Origin: Zizania palustris
Lineage: Eukaryota; Streptophyta; Magnoliopsida; Poales; Poaceae
Direction: 5' to 3'
NCBI GenBank assembly: GCA_019279435.1
Contig: JAAALK010000086.1
Location: forward strand, 19,017,913 to 19,081,912
Length of the DNA stretch: 64,000 nt
The notes beneath the pieces were generated by a model, which saw only the letters and a program-made list of their open reading frames with translations, made no database searches and was not told where the DNA came from. Positions 1 to 12,300 of the stretch are shown here, one piece after another. The position numbers and the translations under genes are program-made. How positions within the stretch are numbered: position 1 is the first letter of the stretch; every line of letters begins with the position of its first letter.

Positions 1-1427
1 CCATGCGAGTTAACCAAGTTTGGAACTTGGTTGATCCACCCGATGGTGTAAAAACTATTGAGTGTAAATGGATCTCCAAGAAAAAGATAGACATTTATGG
101 AAATATTCACATCTATAAGGCACAATTGGTGGCAGAAGGTTTCACATAGATTCAAGGTGTTGATTATGATGAAATATTTTCACCCGTCGCTATGCTTAAG
201 ACGACTTTCCTAAATAGAAATCTAAGTGAGTATGTGTACATGACACAGCCTGGAAGTCTTGACGGTCCGAGAAATGCTGGGAAAGTTTGCAAGTTGCTAA
301 AGTCCATTTATGGATTGAAGCAAGCTTCTCAGAGTTGGAATCTTTGATTTGATGAGGTAGTCAAAGGGTTTGGCTTCATTAAAACGAAGAAGAACCTTGT
401 GTTTACAAGAAGGCTAGTGGGAGTTCACTTGTGTTTCTGGTCCTATATGGATGACATATTGTTGATCGGAAATGATATTCCTCTCTTGAATGCTATCAAG
501 ACTTCATTGAAAAATAGTTTCTTGATGAAAGATCTTGGAGAGGCAGCATACATTCTGGGAATAAAGATCTATAGAGATAGATCAAAACGGTTAATTGGAT
601 TAAGCCAGAGTATGTACATTGACAATGTTTTGAAATGGTTCAAAATGCAGAATTCTAAGAAGGGTTTTCTGCCAATGTCACATGATATTTCTCTTAGTAA
701 GACTCAGTGTGCTTCGACACCTGATGAGCTAGAGAAAATGAGTGTGATCTCATATGCCTCCACAATTGGATCCATCATGTATGCCATGCTATGTACACGT
801 CCAGATGTGTCGTATGCTCTAAGTGTTATGAGCAGGTACCAATCGAACCCGGGTGAAAGTCACTAGGCTGTAGTAAAGAGTATCCTCAAGTACTTGAGAA
901 GGACTGAGGAAATGTTCCTAGTACACGGTGGTGAAGAGGATCTCATTGTAAGTGGTTACACGGATGCTAGCTTTCAGACCGATAAAGATGATTCTCGATC
1001 GCAATCTGGTTTTGTGTTCTACCTCAATGGAGGCGCAGCGAGTTGGAAGAGATCCAAGCAAGAGACGGTGGCCAATTCTACAAAAGAAGTTGAGTATATC
1101 ACCGCTTCAAAAGCTACGAAAGAGGCCGTTTGGATCAGAAAGTTTGTTTCTGAGCTAGGTGTTGTTCCTAGTGCGTCTAGTCCACTGGACCTCTATTGTG
1201 ATAATAGTGGTGCCATTGTGCAAGCTAAGGAGCCCAGGTCACAATAGAAATACAAACATATACTTTGGCGATATCACCTGATCCACGAGATCATTGAGAG
1301 AGGTGATGTGAAGATTTGCAAGGTGCACACGGATTTGAATATGGCGGATCTGTTGACGAAGCCTCTTCCACAGCCCAAGCATGAGGCACATATGAGCTCC
1401 ATGGGTACTAGATACTTGCATGAGTGA
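1..1427 (+). pseudogene. Ty1/copia pol remnant (reverse transcriptase and RNase H)
   Basis: This is the C-terminal part of a copia polyprotein. The reverse transcriptase core is visible around 400-620, with the catalytic YMDD box (SYMDDILLIGND, about 445-480) followed by KDLGEAAYILGIKI. RNase H follows at about 950-1250 with YTDASF and the copia block KHILWRYHLI, and the frame ends LHE-stop at 1425-1427. The copy is dead: stops interrupt the frame at about 148 and 345, another stop at 864-866 separates RT from RNase H, and another lies near 1246. The usual stretch between the SPVAMLKTT and YMTQP motifs (near 200-245) has been lost by internal deletion. Gag, protease and integrase lie left of the window or are gone. 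The class is certain; the family is not named. Confidence 0.9.
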
Positions 1428-1446
1428 GTCATGTGTTTGTGGAAGA

Positions 1447-2513
1447 TGCTAGTAGAGTCTATGCTAATGTATGAGGATAATTGTTATCTTGGTCCTTGAA
1501 TAAATGTCGTTTGCATTTAATTAATAAGTACAACTTGTTATGTGAAACTATTTGCTTTATGACGATGTTGTTAAAAAGGGTCCCTGATCTTGTTATCATG
1601 TGGGACAGTGATGATACATGGATTAGCACAGCTGACTGATTGATGATTGTGTTTCACAGATCATAGACATCGAGATAACAAATCAGTGATGTGGACACAT
1701 GTTGGTGAACATGGTATTGGACAGACCCACTTGAGATACTGTTAGGATTGTTATTGTAATGTGCCAACAGTTGTCATCTCAAATGGTGTACCTGCAGAGT
1801 CCTTGTACTTGAGATCGTCATTTGATTCCAAAATGCGTAGTGACACACTTAGATTCTTCCTAACACTATTCCGTAATAGGGTAGTAATAACAGTTGTTTC
1901 CAGGTGTGTTGTGAAACATGTCTTAGGATATGAATGGTCAATATGGAATTTACCCCTCCTAATAATGTGGGAGTCGTCTCTGGGCCCCTCGAGGTATTGG
2001 ATTGGAAAAGTGCATGGCCGTGTCATTATGACTAAGGAGTTAGTCATTATTTGAATCCGATACTTGATCGAGTAAAATGTCAAGCTAACCAACAAGGGTG
2101 GCACGTATCTCGCCTTGATCTTGACTAACGGTGCGTGGTAAAGGGACTAGTGCTTGCGTATATCAAGGTTCATGAAAATTTGATTTTGTACGCTATTGAT
2201 CAGTGAGTCGGAAATGGTCTCCGGTGAACATCCGTTAGTGTATGAACCTATCGGGTCACATACTTAAGGGGATGGATTAAAAACATGCAAAGAATTGGTT
2301 CTTGTGCAAGTGGGATATTGAAGGATATACCCAAGAAAATTCCATGGATCGGAAATTCCGATAGGTAGTATCAGAAGTTTCGATTATTATTTGGTCTCGA
2401 TACAGAGAGCAAATGGTTCTTCGGAAGTTTTGATATGGTATCGGAAGTTCCGACGAGCCAGAAGTTCTGATTCGGAATCGGGGAATTTTGTACTGATCGA
2501 AAGTTCCGATATG
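1447..2513 (+). mobile_element. Left half of copia 3' LTR, interrupted by Tat1
   Basis: This non-coding sequence follows the copia pol. A purine-rich GTGGAAGA tract at 1439-1446 is followed by TGCTAG, which fits a polypurine tract and LTR start; a TGTTAGG at 1740 is an alternative start. The LTR continues after the Tat1 insertion at 14119, because the AAGTTCCGA motif cluster is present on both sides. The 5' LTR is outside the window, so the start cannot be proved. I see no genes here; open frames in this stretch are chance. Confidence 0.6.
2349..2512. repeat. Cluster of TCGGAAGTTCCGA-like palindromes (left part)
   Basis: About six imperfect copies of a short palindrome (consensus TCGGAA-nt-TTCCGA, variants such as TCAGAAGTTTCGA and CCAGAAGTTCTGA) lie within about 165 bases of copia LTR. 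At least three more copies occur after the Tat1 insertion at 14119-14235. The cluster sits upstream of the LTR TATA box (about 14303), so a regulatory role in U3 is possible but inferred. Confidence 0.7.
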
Positions 2514-3010
2514 TGTTGGGGGAAATTACTCTATTTCCAAGACTTAAAGAGTAACCCTTCGTGGGCTCAGTGAGGATCCCGAAGGTGGCGGACTGCTGTT
2601 CGGAGCATACGTCGCCACGACCGGAGGGTGCCACGGTGCGAAGTCCTAGAGAACCCTCCGAAGGGAAGATGGAGGCCTCGAAGCAGAAGGACATGATTGA
2701 TTGGATGTTCAGCTTATCTATCTACCCCGCAGCACTTTACCGTGTATAACCTTGTTTATAATACCGAATAGCTTCTACTATGTCGGTTGTAATTTAGGGG
2801 TAAATAGGTCTTTTCCTTATGCTTTTTTCCCTATAAATACCCCCCATTGTACCTTGTAAAGAAGAGCCAGAACTAGTTATTCAACTACACACATTCGGAC
2901 TACTTGAGCTATTATCCTTTACGGAGGCTCGAGTCAGTCCTGAAGCGCAAACTTCTTGTTTGTTCGTTCTTGATTACCGAGAACATGTCGGTGTAACTTT
3001 TGCACCAACA
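2514..3010 (+). repeat. Tat1 5' LTR
   Basis: The repeat is 497 bp, TG...CA, nearly identical to 13617-14113. The differences seen are one G/A near 2612, one C/T near 2711, one G/A near 2958 and one A/C near 2985. A TATA-like CCCTATAAATA lies at about 2829-2839 and would start transcription shortly after. It is followed by the PBS. Confidence 0.95.
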
Positions 3011-3012
3011 GT

Positions 3013-3030
3013 TGGCGCCGTCCGTGGGGA
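3013..3030 (+). other. Tat1 primer binding site
   Basis: TGGCGCCGTCCGTGGGGA begins two bases after the LTR end. The TGGCGCCG start is the complement of a tRNA 3' end and matches the style of PBS used by Tat/Athila-type elements, probably tRNA-Asp-like. The exact tRNA was not checked. Confidence 0.8.
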
Positions 3031-3217
3031 TCCAAGTTCTAAAAGCTTGTTCTCTACTGCTGACTGCACTTCGAAGAGCACTTACGGAGGGAGCCTCGGT
3101 GTCCCGAGACTCCGCGCACCCTTCAGTTGAGGGCTTCTTAGTGCAGCTCGAAGGCCTTCTCTCGACCCCTCGAGTCGTTCGAAGTCCTCCATCTCCAAGA
3201 CATCTCAACGGCTAGCC

Positions 3218-6200
3218 ATGCCTCCGAAGCGTGGTCAAGCTTCGGGTCCTCTTCGAAGGTCCCCTCGGACCAATGGAGCCGGGCCCTCAGCTAATCTGGC
3301 GATTCCTGCAGAGACCACTGGGCGTCGAGCGCCCCGGGGCCCTCTGCCTCCTCCTACGGTGCTTCAGACCGACTACGCAGCAAGCCAGGATCCAGAAGTG
3401 CCCTCCGACGAAGACGAAGGCCCTCCCGAAACCGAGGCTACGCAGCTAGCCAGGCTTCAGGAGGAGGTATCCAGATGGAGGCAAGAGGTCGCCGATCGCC
3501 TCCGCACTCAAGCTTCCACCGAAACTCCAAGGGGGCCTCAAGACGATGAAGCCCGCAATCCCCCAGAAGTTATACAAGTCCCGGAGGAGGCCGAGAATGC
3601 CTCCTTCGATAATGAGTCTCCGTTGCACCCTGATCTGCAGAGAGTGCCTTTCGACCCCAGGTTCAAGGCCTCGAAGCTGCACAAATACTCCGGGGGGTCG
3701 AACCCCGGAGAATTCGCCCGCTCTTATGCCCTGGCGATAGAAGCAAGCGGAGGGGTGCGAAGCACCATGGCAAAATGCTTCCCCCTCGCTCTCGAAGGTG
3801 TGGCGCTCCGCTGGTTCTGGTCCCTAAAGCCAGGATAGATCAGTTCATGGGAGCAGCTCAAAAAGAAATTCGTGAGCAACTTCCAAGGTACCTTCGTGGC
3901 CCCAATGTCCACAGGAAGTTTGTTTCAGGTGAAGCAGCGGGTGGGAGAAACCCTCCAGGAGTACTTCACACACTTCGCCCACACCAAGTCACAGATCAAG
4001 GGCCTCTCTACCTCCTCGGTAGTTGATGCTGCCCGCGAAGGGGTGCTGAACCCCGACCTCCTCAGCAAACTCCATCGGAAGCCGATAACGTCTGTGCCAC
4101 AGCTCATGGCATACTTCGAGCAATATGCCAAGGCAGAGGAAGGATGTCTTCGGCGAGTTGAAGCAACATTGCCCACCCTCCGGGAAGTCAAAAGGGAGCC
4201 TGAAGCCGCCGCTACACCGCAACCTCCACAGGACAACCGCTCCAACGAGTACAAGCGAGGGAAGAAGCATTTCCGCTCGGAGGTGCTAAACATTGCACCT
4301 TCAGCCTCGAAGGCACCTGCCAATTTCCAGCAGGTAAAAAGTTTCAAGGCTGGGCCACCAAAGCCTCAAGAAAGGATGCCTGATAGGCGCCAGAGTTATT
4401 TCTGTTGCGTGCATGGCGACAATAGAAGCCATGACACGAAGGATTGCAAGGCAGTATTAGCCCTTCGGGGCAACTACCTTGAGCGAAATACCGGGCGAGG
4501 TACTTCGGATCGAGCTCCACCAACGGCACGCTCGGAGCCTATTCAAACTGTGGCCCGATCTGGTGCCCTTGAAGCCCCCATACGGCTACCGGTGGCCAGT
4601 ATTATGCCGCCACCAAAGCAAGAAGACCCGCAAGACCGCGGCAAGAGAGTGGTCATGCCCATCTCCGGAGGGGGGACCCTCGGAAGCATGTCCAAGAGAC
4701 AGCGCCACGAGTACATCCGCGAGGTCAGGCACATTGGGACCTCAAGTTCCGCCGAAGGGATGCCAGAATGGTCCCGTGTGCCCATCTCGTTCACAGCCAG
4801 CGACGCGGTAGGGGTGAAGTTTCCCCATGCTGACCCATTAGTCATCTCTGCCGATATAGCAGGAGCAGATGTTCGGAGGATCCTAGTAGACGACGGAAGC
4901 TCCGCAGACATACTCTTCGTTCAGGCCTTCGACCAGATGTGCATACCTCGGAAGCATCTACTTCCAGCAGCCCGGCCGCTTCAAGGGTTCTCAGGACCGT
5001 CTCTCGATGCCCTCGGCCAAATAGGCCTCGAGGTTGCCTTCGGAGAGGGGCCTCTGGCCCGAGTAGAAGAGGTGATCTTCGATGTGGTGGACGCCCCTTA
5101 CGCTTACAATGCTATCTTCGGTCGAGGGATGTTGAACCAATTCGGGGCTATAGCACATCACAATTACCTTTGTCTCAAAATGCCCACGCAAGGTAGGGTG
5201 CTTACTATTTCAGGAGACCAAGCTGTAGCCAGAAGGACAGAGTATGGCCATGGGCAGCCATTGGACCCCCGACAAGTGCATAATGTGGCGGAAAGCGCCG
5301 AGGAAGTACCGAAAGCTTTAAACCCTCCGAAGGGATCTACGCTTAAGCCGAGCCCGGAGGGTGATGTCGAGACAAGAATAATCTCGGAAGACGGCAAAGA
5401 GTACCCAGTGAAATTCGGCAAGGGGCTATCTCCAGAAATAACCGCCTCGTTAGAAGAAGTCGTCAAGAAAAATCTAGACATATTTGCTTGGACCGACGAA
5501 GACATCACTGGGGTCGACCGAAGCATCATCGAGCATAGTCTGCTCGTCAACCCGAAGGCCAAGCCGGTGCGCCAGGGGCTCCGAAAGCTATCAGCAGAAA
5601 GAACAAGCTTAGCCAAGGCCGAAGTAGAAAAATTGTTAAGGGCTGGCATTATCAGGGAGGTAGCCCATACTGAGTGGTTGGCTAACCCTGTTTTTGTAAG
5701 AAAGAAGGACTCGAACAAGTGGCGCATGTGTATCGACTTCACCTCGTTAAATAAAGCATGCCCGCGAGACCCCTACCCAATGCCCCGAATAGATCAATTG
5801 ATAGATTCCACAGCCGGCTCCGAATTATTAAGCTTCCTCGACGCCAATTCCGGGTACCATCAAGTATGGCTGAAGCGCGAAGATGAAGCCAAGACAAGCT
5901 TTATAACTCCTTCTGGAGTATTCTGCTATGTAAGAATGCCTTTTGGTTTGCGGAATGCCAGAGCCACCTTTTCTCGCTTAATAGCTAAGGCTCTAGGTCA
6001 TCAGATAGGCCGCAATGTCGAGGCCTACATGGATGATATTGTAATAAAAAGTGCTCAAAAGCACCAGCATAGCCTAGATCTAGCTGAAACTTTCGAGAGC
6101 CTCCGAGCATGTGGAGTACGCCTCAACCCCGAAAAATGTATATTCGGGGCACAAGCAGGAAAGCTGCTAGGGTACTTAGTTTCGAGCAGGGGGATCAAAG

Positions 6201-8553
6201 CCAGCCCAACACAAATAAGTGCGCTGCAAAGAATGGCTCCACCCGAAAATTTGAAACAAGTACAGAAACTGGCAGGAAGGCTCGCAGCACTCAGCAGGTT
6301 CCTGTCCAGGTCGGCAGAGCGAAGCCTCCCAATTTTCAAGGCGCTAAAGGGCTCCGAAAGCTTCAGCTGGACGTCGGAGTGCCAGAAGAGCTTCGAAGAT
6401 ATAAAAGCATACCTCGGAACATTATCGACCTTAACTGTTCCCCTTCCAGGGGAAGCATTGCTTTTATACCTTGCAGCAACAGGTTCAGCAGTAAGCGCAG
6501 TGCTGGTCCGAGAAGTCGAGCTTAAAGGGAAGCCGGTGCAAAACCCAATTTATTTTGTGTCGGAGGCATTATCCGGAGCCAAGATCAGATACTCCGAGCT
6601 CGAAAAATTTGCTTATGCCCTAGTAATGGCCTCGCGAAAGCTAAGGCATTATTTCTTGGCGCATAACCTCATCGTCCCTACGTCGTATCCTCTTGGAGAT
6701 ATGCTCCGAAACAATGATTCCACAGGCAGGGTTGGAAAATGGGCAGTCGAGCTGGCACCCTTCGAAATCTCCTTCACGGCGAGGACGGCTGTTAAATCTC
6801 AAATTATAGCAGATTTCATAGCAGAGTGGACTCCATCTGCAGTATGGACCCCGGAAGAACCCTTCGACGGTTTCTGGACAATATTCTCCGATGGAGCCTA
6901 TCAAGCATCAGGTGCCGGGGCAGGGGCAGTCATCCTGTCACCATCAGGGCAAAAGGTAATGTATTCCGCAAGACTCAACTTTCGAACCACTAATAACATT
7001 GCCGAGTATGAAGAAATCTTGCTAGGCCTCCGAAAGGCTAAAGCACTCGGAGCTACAAGAATAGTGATCAAGACAGATTCCCAAGTCGTCGCGGGGCATA
7101 TTGACAAAAGCTTCCAAGCAAAAAACCCACATCTCGCGCAATACCTTCAAGAAATCCGCAAGGCCGAAGCAGCATTCAAAGGGTTTACAGTTCGAAGCAT
7201 TCCTCGGGCAGATAATCAACTTGCAGATACTCTTGCAAAAGCTGCAGTAGGAGCGGTGGACCTCCCGGAGGGCGCTTTCTATGAAGAATTAGAGCAGCCA
7301 GCAGCTGACCAAATACCCTCATCAGAAGTAATGTGCATTCCAACTACAGATTGGCGAGCTCCGATAATAACCATGTTGCAAAGTAGCAAAGACCCTCCGG
7401 AAGGCCCAGAAGCTCGAAGATTGAAAGCAAGAGCTCGAAATTACAAACTTATTGGGGAAGTGCTGTACAAAGCCGGAGTATGCTCACCACTACTTCGATG
7501 CATCTCCCAGCCCGAAGGTCAAGACATACTTCGAGGCATCCACGAAGGGTTGTGCGGAGGTCATCTAGCCCCTCGAGCACTAGCAGGCAAGACACTCCGG
7601 CAAGGGTTTTACTGGCCAACAATCGTCAGAGACGCTGAAGACCTGGTTCGAACATGCCAAGGCTGCTAATGGATGGGCAGACGGAGCCATCGCCCGCCAG
7701 CTCAGCTTCAAGTTATTGCCCCGGTATGGCCAATGGCTAGATGGGGCATGGACCTCATAGGCCCTTTCCCACCAGCAAAAGGCGGGTTGAAATTTGCGGT
7801 GGTAGCAATCGAATACTTATCAAAATGGGTGGAAGTGGAGCCACTAACAGCTATCACCTCGAGGAACGTGCAAAGGTTCTTCTGGCAAAATATTATATGC
7901 AGGTTCGGAGTCCCCAGAGAATTAACGGTGGATAATGGAACCCAGTTACCTTTCAAACATTTTGTGAAGAACTGGGCATTAAGCTATGCTTCGCAGCAGT
8001 GCGACATCCGCAATCCAACGGAGCCGTCGAACGAGCCAACGGGAACATCCTCTCCGGGTTAAATCGCCGAATTGTAGGATTGGCCAAGGGGCTTTGGGTC
8101 GAAGAACTACCTAAAATCTTATGGTCCATCCGAACCACTCAAACTAGATAAACCGGTTTCACACCATTCAAATTGCTCTTCGGAGATGAAGCCATGACCC
8201 CTACGGAGCTCAAAGGGGAGTCGCTTCGCGTAATTCAACAAGGAAATGAAGATGATCGGAGTACTTCGATAGATTTGTCAGAAGGGACAAGGCTTCGAGC
8301 TGTCGCCAACCTGACTAAGTACCAAGAGCACACAAAAACATGGTATGACCCAAAAGTCAGGTTAACTGAGTTAAAACCGGGTCATCTAGTATTGCGAAGT
8401 GTAATAGCTCCGGGGAAGCTAGGAAACAAATGGGAAGGACCATATGTTATCTTACGCTCAGGACGCCCCGGATCGTTTAAATTAGCTAATTTAGAAGGGG
8501 AAGAGTTGAAACATGCATGGCATGCGGAGCACCTTAAGAGATATTACGCTTAA
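3218..8553 (+). pseudogene. Tat1 gag-pol polyprotein, one frame broken by three stops and a frameshift
   Basis: The start is the ATG at 3218 (MPPKRGQASG). Gag includes the capsid region (about 3650-4140) and a C/H-rich knuckle (CVHGDNRSHDTKDC, about 4408-4449). Protease follows with VDDGSSAD (about 4888). Reverse transcriptase has MPFGLRNA and YMDDIV (about 5935-6045). A first RNase H with SELEKFAYALV (about 6600) is followed by a second, archaeal-type RNase H (FSDGAYQASG, about 6887, to 7260). Integrase carries its HHCC finger (about 7530-7666) and the catalytic core (DLIGPF, VDNGTQ, GAVERANG; 7750-8045), then GKLGNKWEGPY near the C-terminus. The dual RNase H marks the Tat lineage. Breaks: TAG at 3836-3838, TAA at 7667-7669, a frameshift between about 7935 and 7965, and TAA at 8149-8151. 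Frames on both sides of each stop are the same, so these are point lesions. The first stop splits gag and would abolish normal polyprotein. Confidence 0.95.
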
Positions 8554-9320
8554 GGCCTCCTTGTAATCACTTGTAGCACTTCTTTTTTCTATAAATAAAG
8601 ATAAGGGTTGAAACCTGTTTTGCCCTTCGAACATCCCTTCCTCCTGATGGACGCATTAGGAGGACGGTGATGCTAGTAGAGCCAAGCATTTTTCGCAAAG
8701 ACCCAAGGGGCTGACTGCGAACCATTGGTTCAGTGGCTCCGCCAACCTATGGATTCCAGGCTCCGGCTTGTTAGGATCCGTAGAAGAGTCTAAGGACTTT
8801 AAATAAAACAGAATTTCAAGCCTCCGGGTGCGAAGTGTCTGTAAAAGAGCCGAAGGTGGCCAACCTACGGATTCCAGGCTCCGGCTTGTTAGGATCCGTA
8901 GAAGAGTCTAAGGACTTTAAATAAAACAGAATTTCAAGCCTCCGGGTGCGAAGTGTCTGTAAAAGAGCCGAAGGTGGCCAACCTACGGATTCCAGGCTTC
9001 GGCTTGTTAGGATCCGTAGAAGAGTCTAAGGACTTTAAATAAAACAGAATTTCAAGCCTCCGGGTACGAAGTGTCTGTAAAAGAGCCGAAGGTGGCCACC
9101 CTACAGATTCCAGGCTCCGGCTTGTTAGGATACGTACAAAAGTCTAAAGACTTTGATGATGGCATGTGCAAATTCGAAGCATGCAGGTGTTCGGACAATC
9201 ATTGTGCCTAGCGAACCCTTTTGTATGATAAAGGCTCCGCCACCCACAAGGGGGGTAGGAGGGTAGGAGTCACACGGCATACTGTCGAAGCATTCCACAT
9301 TAAAATATTATACTCATACA
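8554..9320 (+). other. Tat1 non-coding spacer between pol and the antisense gene
   Basis: No gene is visible. The segment contains the 118-bp tandem array (8742-9155). It lies between the convergent 3' ends of gag-pol and the antisense gene, where both transcripts should terminate. A possible AATAAA occurs at about 8593 (CTATAAATAAAG) after the pol stop. Confidence 0.8.
8742..9155 (+). repeat. 118-bp tandem repeat, three full units plus a partial unit
   Basis: Units start with CCAACCTA (or a close variant) at 8742, 8860, 8978 and 9096, exactly 118 bases apart. The first three are almost identical; the last stops after about 60 bases. Each unit contains GGATCCGTAGAAGAGTC and an AATAAAACAG stretch. 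The position after pol matches the hypervariable 3' region known from Tat/Ogre-type elements. Confidence 0.95.
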
Positions 9321-12300
9321 TCAAGAGAAATTGTTGTCCAAACCCAAATAAAAACGGAGACCCTTTCGACCCCTAGAGCTACCCCTGCGGCTACTTTGCC
9401 CTTCGGAGCTTGAAGTCGTCCTTTTAGGCCGGGTACTTCTCTTTTTCCTCGAGGCTCGCAGTTTCTTCTGCTCCTCCTGAAGCTCAGCCCATGTCAGGAG
9501 CCTTTCGGAGTCTGCCTCTGCAGGGTTTTCGGCTCGGTACTCCGAGTCGGACCAGTCAATAGGTTCGAAAGATGAAGACCCCTCCGTCTTCTCTTCCTCT
9601 TTAATATAAGATAAAACGTCCCTTCGTACTTCAAGGGTAACCTCCCCCCGTCTTCACGAGGAACAGAGAAGCGGGAACGGCGGTAAGGTCTCAAACTCTC
9701 AAGGACTGCCCACTCCTTTCGAAGCTCGACGGTAGCTTCCAGAAGTTCGAAGTCAGGGCTCGAAGGGCATGACAAAACCTAAAAAAGGAGCAGAAGACCC
9801 AAGACAAGTACTATTTATAACTTTTTCATTAATAAAACAAGGTTTACAAGGCCTCAAGTACACAGCGGTCCTAAGCGGCTAGACCTGCGGGTCGGATGGC
9901 GGAGCAGGAACCGGAGGGGCTGGCGAAGCAGGGAGTGGTGGCTTCGTTTGAGCTTGCTTCTGCCGGTGAGCCTCGTCGATCCAGGCCTTAGCAGCGACCT
10001 TATGGTCCGTCTTCCAGGTTGACCGGAAGGCTTCCCAAGCCAAAGCCACCTCCGAAGATGGCCGCAGCAAGTCATCGTCCGCGAAGCCTCCAGGGGACGA
10101 GCTTCCAACCGAGCCAAGAGGGATCCGAAGAGATTCAAGATGACGAAGAACCCCGATGCCAGCACACTGTCCGGAGATCTCCCCGTACCGAATGCCGGAG
10201 TTCTTCATCAACGACGAAGCAACCTGGATCCTCGTCAGCTTTCGGTCGAGTGGCTCGTAGGCTGCGGCGGAGGACGAAGGGCACATAGTGCCGAAGTACT
10301 CCAGCGTACCCTGAAGAGCTTCCAAGGTACGATCAACAGTACTGGAATTTTTCTTCTCCGCCGCTTCCAGGTTCGTAACAGTCGCGTCCACTGCGGCCAC
10401 CCGGAGCATCAAAGAACTCTTGAGGGCCATCGCCTGGCTAAGAGCCCCTTGAAGCTCCACCAACTGTGCGCTCGAGGTAGCTGCCTCCTGACAGAGCTTT
10501 TCGACCTCCGCACGGAGGACAACGCGTTCGGCCTCAACTTCCTGGGCTGACAAACGGAGGGCTTCGAGGGCTTCGTCAGATGCTGCCCTAGCCTTCCGTT
10601 CCTCCAAAACTTCTTCCTCCAGCCTGAGGGACCTCCCGGTGGAGTCGTTAAGGGCCGTCTAGAGGGTAGTGACCTTCCGATTGAGTCGATTAACTTCGAC
10701 CTCGTTGGAAGTCGCTGCCGCTCTAGCAAGGACAAATTGCTGCAAAAAGAACTAAGTAAGTACTAAAGTATTTATGACCACTAATGCGAAGTAGCTATGG
10801 TGTCTTTTTCATACCTGAAGGGCAGCCCTTTCGAGGGCCGTGTTGAGTGTCGAAGCCCTAGTCTCGCTCAAGACGGATATCAACTCCGAATTAGCAATGT
10901 CTTGGCTTCTCTCAGCCAGGGGCTCCATGAGTCTTCGAAGGCCGCTCCGGTGCTCCACGAAAGGAGCCAGCAGAGGAAGCCAAGACAAATCTCGGGCGTC
11001 GTCCGCTGCGGCCTCGTCCTCCGAATTGCCGATGGAGGGTGCGGTTTGGCCAGGAAGAAGGCCGAGTCTAGAAATGCTCTTACCCCTCCCCGGCACGAAG
11101 GGGGGAGAAGCAAGAGCACTCCGACCCCCGGCCACCACCTCTCCGGTTGGAACCACATTGTCGGAGGCGACTTCGGTGGTCGAGGTGGCTGCAGCCGGAG
11201 CCAACTCCGTCCCGGCAAGCACGTCGTCCGCCCCGAAGGGCACGTTCTCTGCCACCAGGCTCGGAGCCCCCAGAGGAGCAGAAGGATCCGCTCGGATAGC
11301 CGTCTCCGAAGTAGCGGGGACTTCGGGCGCCACCAAAGCTTCGGTGCCCGAAGAGGTACCTACTTCAATAGCAAGATTAATAAGCGTGTTTTGCAGATAG
11401 CATGCGAGTATTGACAAAAAGGGAGGAGCTTCGGAAAAATACCTCTGAGAGCTTCTTGAGGAAGGATCGTTGGATCCTCCAAGACTTCGTACATCTGGAG
11501 GATGTTGGTGAAGTCATCCCCCGAGGTTCTGCCCTCGGTATCCTCCGTCGGAGTCACGACCTCCGCAGGGACCGCTTCGAGTGTGGGCAAGTCGAGAGTA
11601 GAGTCTGACTCCACCTGCACGACGGTGGGTGCGGGAGGAACCGTTGGAGTTGCGCTAACCCCCTCCCTGACGGAGGTGTTTGGGGGGACTTCCCCCATAT
11701 CTTCGTCAACCAGGAGGTAGGCCTCGAAGGCCGCCGCCGTCGCGCCTTCGGAGTCTTCTACCTCTTCGGGGGATGGGCTCCGCGCGTTTGGCGACGAAGA
11801 AGACGAAGCAGGCGTCAAGTGTGGAGGTTGTTTCGCTGCCTTCTTCTGAAGCGGCTGCTTACCGGCTTTCTTGGAGGGCTCGGCCGCGGCTTTCCTCTTG
11901 TGGCCAGCCGCTCTAGTTGGGGCGAAGTCAGGAAGTTGCGGGGGCTCCATGCCGAGGGCTCTCCACACCCTGTTGGATCGCTCCCAACTCCCCACCAACT
12001 CCAGCCTTCTCTGCCTCTCGGCCACCGAAGGGGCTCCGAGAATTCATTCGGTGGCCCGAACTATGTCATCCGGAGCTAATGCCAGAGGCGCTGCTGAAAG
12101 AAAGAGGTATAAAAGTATGAGTATAATTAATTTGTTCATATAATATGATGCAGCAGGAAGAAGGTGTACCTAAGTTTCGGAGGTCCCCCTCCGAGGCTTG
12201 TGGGATTACGATCGGCCAGTTGGCTCCGAGGGGAGGGATCCGAAGACCGACGAACTCCTCGGCCAGGTCGCGCATGCTCATGCGGCGGGCCACTGAAGCA

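Noticed and set aside
1740..1750. TGTTAGGATTG as the start of the copia LTR
   Set aside because: It would pair with CCCCAACA at 14740, but no polypurine tract precedes it, whereas one precedes TGCTAG at 1447. Kept only as an alternative.
9879..9884. V-stop end of the exon 4 frame as the true C-terminus of the antisense protein
   Set aside because: In both Tat elements the GT of the Val codon is a splice donor and an in-frame conserved exon follows about 100 bases later, so the stop is more likely intronic.
10797..11414. Plus-strand frames of 186-205 codons within the Tat1 antisense gene
   Set aside because: They are the reverse complement of exon 3. The minus-strand reading has spliced continuity and homology, the plus-strand one has neither.
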